Made by a program: the position numbers and the translations under genes | Source: Actinomycetota bacterium | GTDB lineage: Bacteria; Actinomycetota; Thermoleophilia; Gaiellales; Gaiellaceae | Assembly: GCA_013821525.1 (NCBI GenBank) | Contig: JACDGR010000075.1 | Span: forward strand, 1 to 11,492 | Reading direction: 5' to 3' | Length of the DNA stretch: 11,492 bases | Shown: one piece after another, positions 5,622-11,492 of the stretch | Position numbering within the stretch: the stretch's first letter is position 1 | How the letters are laid out: every line of letters begins with the position of its first letter | Notes under the pieces: model-generated | The model's database searches: none | Told to the model about the DNA's origin: nothing | What the model saw: the letters and a program-made list of their open reading frames with translations, nothing else

Positions 5622-7189
5622 GCGACCTCGTCGGTGACGAACTGCTCGACCGCGCCCGCAGAGCGCTCGGAGGAGGCGCGACGACCGTCGAGGAGCCCCT
5701 ACGTGCTCGTCCGGCCAGGCTCGACGCTGTGGACACCTTGCCCGCAGGGCGGCGGAAGCGCGGGCGCGGCTGGCTCGTGCGGCGCTTGCTCGCGGCGGCG
5801 GACGTCGTCGCGCTCTGCTTCGCATTCGGCGCAACCGAGTTCGCGTTCAGCGACCATCTCGGGCTGATCTCGAGCGTCGGGCCTGGTGTCGAGTCACTGA
5901 TCTTCCTCGCGACCCTGCCGCTCTGGGTGCTCGGAGCGCACATCTACGGTCTCTACGACCACGACAACGACCGCGCCTTCCATTCGACGGTCGACGAGCT
6001 CGTCAGCGTCTTCCACCTCGTCACCGTTTGTGTCTGGGGATTCTTTGCGTTCTCCTGGCTGAGCGGGCTCACCGATCCCAACCAGCAAAAGCTCGCAACG
6101 TTCTGGCTGCTCGCAATCCTCTCGATCGCGTTTGCGCGCGGCGGGGCGCGCGCGCTCGCGCGACGCACGTCGCCGTACATCCAGAACACGGTGATCGTCG
6201 GAGCGGGCACGGTCGGCCAGCTGATCGGGCGCAAGCTCTTCCAGCATCCGGAGTACGGGATGCGGCTCCTCGGCTTCGTCGACAGTCAGCCGAAAGATCA
6301 GCGTGGCGACCTCGAGGAGCTGCTGATCCTCGGCGATCCCGAGGAGCTGGCGCAGATCGTCAGCGACCTGCACGTCGACCGGGTGATCCTCGCATTCTCG
6401 AACGAGCGTCACAACGAGGCGCTCGAATCGATCCGCGTCCTGCGTGAGCTCAGCGTCCAGGTCGACATCGTGCCGCGCTTGTACGAGGCGGTCGGCGAGC
6501 AGATCGTCTTCCACTCGATCGAGGGCCTGCCGCTCCTCGGGCTCCCTCAGGTCGGCCTCTCTCGCGCCTCGCGGTTGATCAAGCGCGGCATCGATTTCGC
6601 CGGCTCAGCGGCCGGACTGCTGCTGATCGCTCCACTCTTCGCCGCGATCGCGGTCGCCGTGCGGATCGACTCTCCCGGCCCCGTGTTCTTCCGCCAGCGG
6701 CGGCTAGGAATGGGAATGCGCGAATTCACCGTCTTGAAGTTCAGGACGATGAAGGCCGACACCGACGAATCGCCGCACCGCGAATACATCAACCGGTTGA
6801 TGACCGAGGAGATCGCCCCTGAACAAGGAGCGCTCTACAAGCTCGCCCGGCCGGGCCAGGTGACGAGGGTCGGGCGCTTCCTGCGCAAGACGAGCCTCGA
6901 CGAGATCCCGCAACTCGTCAACGTCCTGCGTGGGGACATGAGCCTCGTCGGCCCGCGGCCGTGCATTCCGTACGAGACCGATCACTTCAAGCCGCATCAC
7001 TTCGAGCGCTTCCGTGTGCCGGCGGGCCTGACTGGTCTCTGGCAGGTGACGGGTCGCGCGCACACCACCTTCGGCGATGCGCTCGACCTGGACGTCGCCT
7101 ACGCCCGTTCCTGGTCGCTCGGCCTCGACCTGCGACTGCTGGCAAGGACGCCGCTGCTGATGCTCTTCGGGGACAAGGAGACCAAATGA
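5618..7189 (+). CDS. Polyprenyl-phosphate sugar-1-phosphate transferase (initiating phosphoglycosyltransferase)
   Basis: Likely transfers a sugar-1-phosphate from a nucleotide sugar to undecaprenyl phosphate, starting the repeat unit at the inner membrane face. The 523 residues show four membrane helices (about 55-75, 88-112, 126-149, 158-175), a Rossmann-like domain with VIVGAGTVGQLIG (192-204), and a C-terminal bacterial sugar transferase domain from about 318. That domain has a membrane-associated helix (327-350), KFRTM (374-378), SLDEIPQLVNVLRGDMSLVG (426-445) with the catalytic Asp-Glu pair D428/E429, GPRP, and GLTGLWQVTGR (470-480). This is the WbaP-like long form; the sugar cannot be deduced. 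GTG 5618 is chosen because GGAG lies 6 nt upstream. ATG 5606 is possible. Extension to GTG 5513 is unlikely because those codons are rich in AGA, AGG, GGA and GCA. The stop overlaps the next start (ATGA). Confidence 0.93.
   Translation: MSDLVGDELLDRARRALGGGATTVEEPLRARPARLDAVDTLPAGRRKRGRGWLVRRLLAAADVVALCFAFGATEFAFSDHLGLISSVGPGVESLIFLATLPLWVLGAHIYGLYDHDNDRAFHSTVDELVSVFHLVTVCVWGFFAFSWLSGLTDPNQQKLATFWLLAILSIAFARGGARALARRTSPYIQNTVIVGAGTVGQLIGRKLFQHPEYGMRLLGFVDSQPKDQRGDLEELLILGDPEELAQIVSDLHVDRVILAFSNERHNEALESIRVLRELSVQVDIVPRLYEAVGEQIVFHSIEGLPLLGLPQVGLSRASRLIKRGIDFAGSAAGLLLIAPLFAAIAVAVRIDSPGPVFFRQRRLGMGMREFTVLKFRTMKADTDESPHREYINRLMTEEIAPEQGALYKLARPGQVTRVGRFLRKTSLDEIPQLVNVLRGDMSLVGPRPCIPYETDHFKPHHFERFRVPAGLTGLWQVTGRAHTTFGDALDLDVAYARSWSLGLDLRLLARTPLLMLFGDKETK
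7175..7180 (+). promoter_or_regulatory. Shine-Dalgarno deciding the oxidoreductase start
   Basis: AAGGAG lies 5 nt before ATG 7186, within the end of the sugar transferase gene. It favours this ATG over the frame's extension upstream to GTG 6961, which would overlap the sugar transferase's catalytic domain by more than 200 bp. Confidence 0.8.
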
Positions 7190-8250
7190 CGTCTCCCGTG
7201 CGCGTCGCAGTCGTCGGGGTCGGCTACTGGGGGCCGAACATCGTTCGCAACCTGTACGAGAACCCCGCAGCGGAGCCGACCTGGGTGGTCGATCCGAATC
7301 CGGCTGCGCGGAAGCGCATCACCCTGCGCTATCCGGCGATTCGCGAGGCCGCGAGCATCGACGAGGTTCTCGACCAGGACGATGTCGACGCGGTCGCGAT
7401 CGTCACTCCGGTCTCCACGCACTACGACCTGGCCGCCAAGGCGCTCCGCGCCGGGAAGCACGTCTTCGTCGAGAAGCCGCTGGCCGCATCCTCGCGCGAC
7501 GCCGCAGAGTTGATCGGGATCGCCGAAGCGCGCGGTCTCGTCCTGATGCCCGGCCACACCTTTCTCTACAGCCCTCCCGTCGTGAAGATCAAGCAGCTCT
7601 TCGACTCGGGTGAGCTCGGCGAGATCCTGTTCGTGACGACGAGCCGTGTGAATCTCGGCCTGCACCAGCCCGACGTCAGCGTCGTGTGGGATCTCGGCCC
7701 GCACGATTTCTCGATTCTCCGCTATCTGCTCGACGAGCTGCCGGCAACTGTCTCCGCTGTGAGCAGGTCGTGCGTCCTGCCCGGCATCCCGGATGTTGCC
7801 TTTATCAACCTTTCCTATCCGTCGGGAACGATCGCGCACGTGGAGCTCTCCTGGCTCGCCCCGAGCAAGCTGCGCCGCACCGCGATCGTGGGCTCGCGCA
7901 AGATGGTGGTTTACGACGACACGGCGAACGAGCCCGTTCGCGTGTTCGACACGGGAGCGGACTTGCCGGATCCCGGCAGCTTCGGCGAGTACCGGCTCAC
8001 CTACCGGACGGGAGACATCGTCTCGCCGCGGGTCGATGCAACCGAGCCCTTGTCGATCGAGCTTGCAGAGTTCGCGTCTGCCGTCCGCGAGGGACATCCG
8101 ATCCGCTCCTCGCCCCAGGTCGGTCTCGACGTGATCAAGACGATTGAGGCAGTCGAGCGCTCGCTGGCTGACGGCGGGCGTCCGACGGAGTTGCAGTCGG
8201 GCGGCCTGGAGAACAACGAGCCGCTGCCAGGCAGCGAGGCGCGCCGCTGA
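7186..8250 (+). CDS. Gfo/Idh/MocA family NAD(P)-dependent oxidoreductase
   Basis: Probably oxidises or reduces a nucleotide-activated sugar used by the locus. The 354-residue length is usual for the family. The N-terminal Rossmann fold carries VAVVGVGYWGPNIVRNL (7-23), with the GxGxxG nucleotide-binding glycines G11, G13 and G16. EKPLA (96-100) holds the conserved Lys97 of the family, and WDLGPHDFSI (168-177) holds the active-site-region histidine 173. The GYWGPN signature resembles the WlbA/WbpB group, in which UDP-GlcNAc-derived acids are oxidised at C3. The usual aminotransferase and acetyltransferase partners are not visible here, so the substrate is open. The start ATG overlaps the previous stop (ATGA) and has AAGGAG 5 nt upstream. 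The stop shares one base with the next start (TGATG). Residues 335-354 look like a disordered tail. Confidence 0.9.
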   Translation: MTSPVRVAVVGVGYWGPNIVRNLYENPAAEPTWVVDPNPAARKRITLRYPAIREAASIDEVLDQDDVDAVAIVTPVSTHYDLAAKALRAGKHVFVEKPLAASSRDAAELIGIAEARGLVLMPGHTFLYSPPVVKIKQLFDSGELGEILFVTTSRVNLGLHQPDVSVVWDLGPHDFSILRYLLDELPATVSAVSRSCVLPGIPDVAFINLSYPSGTIAHVELSWLAPSKLRRTAIVGSRKMVVYDDTANEPVRVFDTGADLPDPGSFGEYRLTYRTGDIVSPRVDATEPLSIELAEFASAVREGHPIRSSPQVGLDVIKTIEAVERSLADGGRPTELQSGGLENNEPLPGSEARR

Positions 8251-9320
8251 TGTCGCAGACGGCCAGACGCCGGAAGGAAGAGCCCGCGGCGCCCGAACCG
8301 TCACACATCGTGGGAACGCGGCCGTCACCGCTGCTCGAGAGCGTTGCTGCCGAGGCGGCACGCGAGGCCCACCCGCTCAAGCTGTCGCTGATCGTGCCTG
8401 CCACCGATACGCCCTCGACGCTCGAGGCGTGCCTCGACGCCATCCACGCGTCGTTCGATCAGCCTTCCGAGATCATCGTGATCGACTCGGCGACCGGGCC
8501 TGGCGCGGGCCTCGCGCGCAACAACGGAGCGGCGCTTGCGACGGGCGACATCCTCGTCTTCGTCGACGCCGACGTGGTCGTCCATCCGGACGCGATCAGC
8601 CGCCTCCACGCACACTTCGAGGCGAACCCCGAGACGGCGGCCGTTTTCGGCTCATACGACGACAAGCCGAGCGCGCCCGGAACCGTCTCGAGCTTCCGGA
8701 ACTTGCTCCACCACCACGTGCACCAGACCTCCGCCGGCCACGTCGGCACGTTCTGGGCGGGACTCGGCGCGGTTCGCCGCGACGTGTTCGAGGAAGCCGG
8801 CGGTTTCGACCCCGATCGCCTCTGGCTCGAGGATGTCGATCTCGGGATCCGGCTGGCCGAGGCGGGCGAGGAGATCGTCCTCGACCCTGCGATCCTCGGC
8901 AAGCACATGAAGCGCTGGACACTGCTCGGGATGGTGAAGACCGACTTCCTGCACCGCGCCGTTCCGTGGATGGAGCTGATCCTCCGCCACGGACACGCCT
9001 CGACGGATCTCAACCTCGGCTGGAAGCATCGGGCGAGCGCCCTGAGCGTGCTGGTGCTGATCGTCGCTGCGGTGTTAGAACGGCCATTTGCAGTCGTCGC
9101 GGCGTTCGCCGCTCTGGTTGCACTGAACTCGGCGTTCTACCGAACGTTGCGCCGACGCCAAGGGGTCGTCTCGGGCCTCTGCGGTATCGGTCTGCATGCC
9201 ATCCATCACGCCGTCTCGATCGCCGCCGTTCCCTACGCCCTCGCCGCGTACGCCGTGCAACGACTGCGCAAACGGGACAGCGAGAGTGTTACGGCACCGG
9301 CCGGGCGCCAGAGCGCCTGA
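8250..9320 (+). CDS. Family 2 glycosyltransferase with C-terminal membrane helices
   Basis: Likely adds a sugar to the lipid-linked repeat unit at the cytosolic membrane face. The 356 residues begin with a polar tail of about 42 residues, followed by the GT-A fold starting LKLSLIVPATD (43-53). VFVDADVVVHPD (103-114) carries the DxD metal/nucleotide motif (106-108). GGFDPDRLWLEDVDLGIRL (184-202) carries the acidic catalytic-region Glu-Asp pair (194-195). Hydrophobic helices at about 261-295 and 306-336 anchor the C-terminus. The first beta-strand ends VPATDTP rather than the more usual VP-yN. The start shares a base with the oxidoreductase stop, and GAGG (8236-8239) lies 10 nt upstream. The last 32 bases overlap the convergent minus-strand gene. 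Confidence 0.88.
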   Translation: MSQTARRRKEEPAAPEPSHIVGTRPSPLLESVAAEAAREAHPLKLSLIVPATDTPSTLEACLDAIHASFDQPSEIIVIDSATGPGAGLARNNGAALATGDILVFVDADVVVHPDAISRLHAHFEANPETAAVFGSYDDKPSAPGTVSSFRNLLHHHVHQTSAGHVGTFWAGLGAVRRDVFEEAGGFDPDRLWLEDVDLGIRLAEAGEEIVLDPAILGKHMKRWTLLGMVKTDFLHRAVPWMELILRHGHASTDLNLGWKHRASALSVLVLIVAAVLERPFAVVAAFAALVALNSAFYRTLRRRQGVVSGLCGIGLHAIHHAVSIAAVPYALAAYAVQRLRKRDSESVTAPAGRQSA

Positions 9321-10125
9321 TCTCCGAAAGGCGCTGGCCGGCGACGCCGGCCGCCGTCGCTGCCTGAGCCACGATCACCAGGGCCCCGACGAGCGGCCCG
9401 GCGGCGAATCCCGTCCTGAGAATGCGCGTGTAGAGCCGCGGCGATCCGAGGGGCACGTCGAGCGACGCGCGCAGCCGGCGGGCACCCCGGCCGTACCGCA
9501 GATGCTGACGCACGAATCCGGGCCCGGTCAGCGTGGGCCGGTGATCGACGAGCGCAGACTCGCACGGGACGATCGCGATGCGGCGCTCGCGCACCCGTGC
9601 ACACCAGGCGCGATCCTCGCCTGCTGCGTCGGCGAACGACTCGTCGAACGGAACCTCGACCAGAAGGTCCCGCTCGCAACCCAGGTTCATCGTGGGCGCA
9701 AAGGTCAACGAGCCTTCGGGATCAGGGACCATCAGCGCATCGGTGATCGCCTGAGTGGCGCGTGCAAACGTGCTGTTGTCGGAAACGGTGCGACCCGCGA
9801 CCACGCGCGCGCCGCGCTCGAGCGACTGAACGAGCTGAGCCGCCCAGTCGCCGGCCGGCGCGCAGTCGTCGTCGGTGAAGAGGACGAAGAAGCCCGTCGC
9901 GTTGCGCACGCCGAGGTTGCGGGCAGTCGCAGGACCGCACTGCCGTTCGGTCTCGAGCAGGGTGACAGCGGCTGCGACAGCGCGGGTGGCGGGCGACGCC
10001 GGACCGTCGTGCACCACGATCACCTGCGGCTCGTGCGGTGTCTTCTGCGCTGCGAGCGCCTGCAGGCAGATGGCGAGCGCCTCGGGACGCTCATGCGTAG
10101 GGACGACAACCGACACCTGAGCCAT
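9289..10125 (-). CDS. Family 2 glycosyltransferase, opposite strand
   Basis: Likely transfers a sugar in the same polysaccharide or glycolipid pathway; donor and acceptor are unknown. The 278 residues begin VSVVVPTHERPEAL (4-17), typical of a GT-A fold. CGPATARNLGVRNATG (63-78) and FTDDDCAP (83-90) follow, with the metal-binding Asp motif at 85-87. GEDRAWCARV (169-178) gives the Glu-Asp pair (170-171), and FVRQHLRYGRGARRL (204-218) is the family's basic segment. One hydrophobic helix (about 240-262) may tether it to the membrane. The start ATG has only AGGAA directly adjacent, so initiation may be weak or the annotated start slightly wrong. It is the only minus-strand gene in the window, with 32 bp of tail-to-tail overlap with the preceding gene, and it faces away from the membrane glycosyltransferase gene to its right. 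Confidence 0.88.
   Translation of the reverse strand: MAQVSVVVPTHERPEALAICLQALAAQKTPHEPQVIVVHDGPASPATRAVAAAVTLLETERQCGPATARNLGVRNATGFFVLFTDDDCAPAGDWAAQLVQSLERGARVVAGRTVSDNSTFARATQAITDALMVPDPEGSLTFAPTMNLGCERDLLVEVPFDESFADAAGEDRAWCARVRERRIAIVPCESALVDHRPTLTGPGFVRQHLRYGRGARRLRASLDVPLGSPRLYTRILRTGFAAGPLVGALVIVAQAATAAGVAGQRLSEIRRSGARPVP
9313..9334. terminator. Inverted repeat at the convergent gene junction
   Basis: gcgcct (9313-9318) and aggcgc (9329-9334) are complementary around a 10-nt loop. They lie at the stop of the plus-strand glycosyltransferase and inside the end of the minus-strand one. A second possible stem, ggcgc (9304-9308) with gcgcc (9313-9317), competes with it. No T-run is present on either strand, so termination is uncertain. 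Confidence 0.25.
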
Positions 10126-10146
10126 TTCCTTTTGCTGTGCGATGGG

Positions 10147-10157
10147 GTTACCGTAAC
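10147..10157. promoter_or_regulatory. Palindrome in the divergent intergenic region, operator candidate
   Basis: GTTACCGTAAC is an 11-bp perfect inverted repeat with a central C, in the 56-bp gap between two divergent genes. Its size and place suit a regulator binding site, but the arms are short and I do not recognise the regulator. No convincing promoter hexamers are seen beside it. Confidence 0.35.
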
Positions 10158-10181
10158 GCCTTGCCCCGCGGCCGTGACCCG

Positions 10182-11492
10182 ATGAACCTGAGCGGTCCGG
10201 AGAGCATGTGGGAGAGCTACCGCGCTCGGTTCGATGCCGTGGAGCTCGGGATGCTTGCCGTCGTCGCCGCAGGCGTCATCCTCCGCGTCCGGCAATACAT
10301 CTTCGACCGCTCTCTGTGGCTCGACGAATCGTTCATCGCCCTCAACCTGATCCGCCGGAGCTGGTCGGGCCTCCTCGAACAACTCGACTTCAACCAGGGT
10401 GCCGCTCCCGGCTTCCTTCTGACCGAGAAGCTCGCCGCGTCGATCGACCGGGGGGAGTTGATGCTTCGCGCGCCGTCGCTCATCCTTGGAGTCGCGGCCG
10501 TCGGCTGCGCAGTGCCTGTCGCGCGACGCATGTGCTCGCGCGGTGCGGCGATCGTCGCGTGCGCGATCGTCGCCCTGGCCCCCTCCCTCGTCTACTACTC
10601 ATCCGAGTTGAAGCAGTACTCGGGTGACGTCGCCGCAACCCTCGCCCTGACGTGGATGGCGCTGCTCCTCTATGAGCGTCCCACGCTCCGACGGGCGGCG
10701 ATTGCAGCGGGCGTGGGACTCGCGGCAGTCTTGCTCTCGCAGGCAGCCGTCTTGGTCGCGTTCGGCGAGGGAGTCGTCCTCGTTGCCGCCTCCCTCGGCG
10801 TTCGACGGGATCGCCTCCGGAGGCCGCTCGTGGCAGCTGTCGCTGTCTGGGCTGGTGGAGCAGTCCTGGTCGTCCTGCACGCGCTGCACGCAGCCTCCTC
10901 GGTGCGACGGTCCTATGGCGGCTCGAACTCGTTGCTCGGCGGCGGGTCGTCGTCCGGCGGGAGGAGCGTGCTCTCGCCGATCCCGACCTCGATCGCCGGG
11001 GATCTCGGACTGCCAACTGCAGGCGCCGGTTTCTGGGCCGTCGTGTTCGTGCTCGGCGCGATCGCACTCGCGGGGGCGGTCTCGCTCGTTCGCCGCCGAC
11101 CTGTCCCCGCGCTCCTCGTGCTCGCCCCGCCCTTCGTGACGCTGTGCGTTTCCCTGGCCGGCCAGTACCCCGTCACCGGGCGCTCCGTCCTGTTTCTGAT
11201 CCCGGCCGCCGGTGTGCTGCTCGCGGAGGGCTGCTCGGTCGCCGTTTCCAATCTACGCAACCGCTTTGCGGCCGCGGTGGTCGGACTCGCCATCGTCGTC
11301 TTTCTCTTTTTCGATCCGGCTCGAGCCGACGTCCGGGCCCTCGCCTCGCCGGTTCGGCACGAAGAGTTGCGTACCGTGATCGAACGCATCGCAGCCGACC
11401 GGCGTCCCGGTGACCGGCTCTATGTCGCCTACGCCGCGCAGTACCCACTTGCCTACTACTCGGAGTGCGGCTGCCTCGAAGGGCAGCCGTGG
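10182..11492 (+). CDS. GT-C type integral membrane glycosyltransferase, 5' part (open at right edge)
   Basis: Likely moves a sugar from a polyprenyl-phosphate donor to an acceptor outside the membrane, as in the PMT/ArnT (GT39/GT83-like) superfamily. The frame is open for 437 codons from ATG 10182 to the window end with no stop. After a first helix (about 21-34), LWLDESFIALNLI (45-57) in the first external loop carries the Asp-Glu pair (D48/E49) characteristic of GT-C enzymes. PSLVYYSSELKQYSGD (134-149) matches the conserved YYS-E-R/K-YS region. Further helices lie at about 97-113, 122-137, 150-163, 171-205, 214-235, 284-302, 308-325, 335-352 and 360-377. A Gly/Ser-rich loop occupies 246-262. 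A soluble part begins after residue 378, with HEELRTVIERIAADRRPGDR (393-412). The start is uncertain: ATG 10182 has no clear ribosome binding site, and ATG 10206 has GGAG only 3 nt upstream. Confidence 0.82.
   Translation, partial: MNLSGPESMWESYRARFDAVELGMLAVVAAGVILRVRQYIFDRSLWLDESFIALNLIRRSWSGLLEQLDFNQGAAPGFLLTEKLAASIDRGELMLRAPSLILGVAAVGCAVPVARRMCSRGAAIVACAIVALAPSLVYYSSELKQYSGDVAATLALTWMALLLYERPTLRRAAIAAGVGLAAVLLSQAAVLVAFGEGVVLVAASLGVRRDRLRRPLVAAVAVWAGGAVLVVLHALHAASSVRRSYGGSNSLLGGGSSSGGRSVLSPIPTSIAGDLGLPTAGAGFWAVVFVLGAIALAGAVSLVRRRPVPALLVLAPPFVTLCVSLAGQYPVTGRSVLFLIPAAGVLLAEGCSVAVSNLRNRFAAAVVGLAIVVFLFFDPARADVRALASPVRHEELRTVIERIAADRRPGDRLYVAYAAQYPLAYYSECGCLEGQPW

Noticed and set aside
6961..7185. 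Upstream extension of the oxidoreductase frame to GTG 6961
   Set aside because: It would overlap the catalytic end of the sugar transferase, and the family's N-terminus (VRVAVVGVGYWG) begins right after ATG 7186, which has AAGGAG.
7099..8361. Long open frame on the minus strand
   Set aside because: It is opposite the oxidoreductase gene, which has unmistakable family motifs; the reverse product resembles no family.
8144..9367. Long plus-strand frame overlapping the glycosyltransferase
   Set aside because: It is an alternative frame of 8250-9320, extremely Arg/Pro-rich, with no motifs.
9196..10185. Long plus-strand frame opposite the minus-strand glycosyltransferase
   Set aside because: The minus-strand product has a complete GT-A motif set, while the plus-strand product has none.
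1..11492. CRISPR arrays, tRNA or rRNA genes, insertion sequences, sortase motif
   Set aside because: No regularly spaced short repeats, cloverleaf-like sequence, transposase motif or LPXTG signal was found when reading both strands; the only DNA repeats are the Ig-like modules.

Overview
The window is high-GC DNA with GTG starts, strong Shine-Dalgarno motifs and tightly packed genes. It holds part of an exopolysaccharide or capsule biosynthesis locus. The gene types, the fused Wzz/tyrosine-kinase and the Ig-like surface repeats (motif NGTWTGTAPISY-YQW-RC) suggest an actinobacterium. I would guess the class Thermoleophilia (Solirubrobacterales/Gaiellales-like) from memory of such repeats, not from any search.

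Layout, left to right: (1) 2-1255, the 3' part of a secreted or surface protein built of Ig-like repeats, one of which is interrupted by a LamG/concanavalin-like domain; it is cut by the left edge. (2) 1370-2938, a polysaccharide co-polymerase fused to a BY-type tyrosine kinase. (3) 2957-4891, a multi-spanning O-antigen polymerase/ligase-like protein with a TPR-like tail. (4) 4893-5420, an ECF-type sigma factor starting 1 nt after the polymerase stop. (5) 5421-5617, a structured leader with a possible terminator, an AT-rich promoter-like island, a perfect 9-bp hairpin and a 13-codon reading frame with a strong ribosome binding site. (6) 5618-7189, a polyprenyl-phosphate sugar-1-phosphate transferase, the likely initiating enzyme. 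(7) 7186-8250, a Gfo/Idh/MocA nucleotide-sugar oxidoreductase. (8) 8250-9320, a membrane-associated family 2 glycosyltransferase. (9) 9289-10125 on the minus strand, a second family 2 glycosyltransferase overlapping the previous gene tail to tail. (10) 10182 to the right edge, plus strand, a GT-C type integral membrane glycosyltransferase still open at the edge.

Read as a pathway, the initiating transferase loads the first sugar phosphate on undecaprenyl phosphate, the oxidoreductase helps make a modified sugar donor, the family 2 enzymes extend the lipid-linked unit, the GT-C enzyme may decorate it outside the membrane, and the polymerase and co-polymerase/kinase polymerise it with length control. 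No Wzx flippase, export channel or tyrosine phosphatase gene is visible; they may lie outside the window.

The two things most worth following are regulatory and architectural. A sigma factor gene without a visible anti-sigma partner is embedded in the locus, just upstream of an unusual leader. The surface protein has a LamG domain inserted exactly between the two cysteines of an Ig-like repeat, with an abrupt codon-usage change inside the gene.
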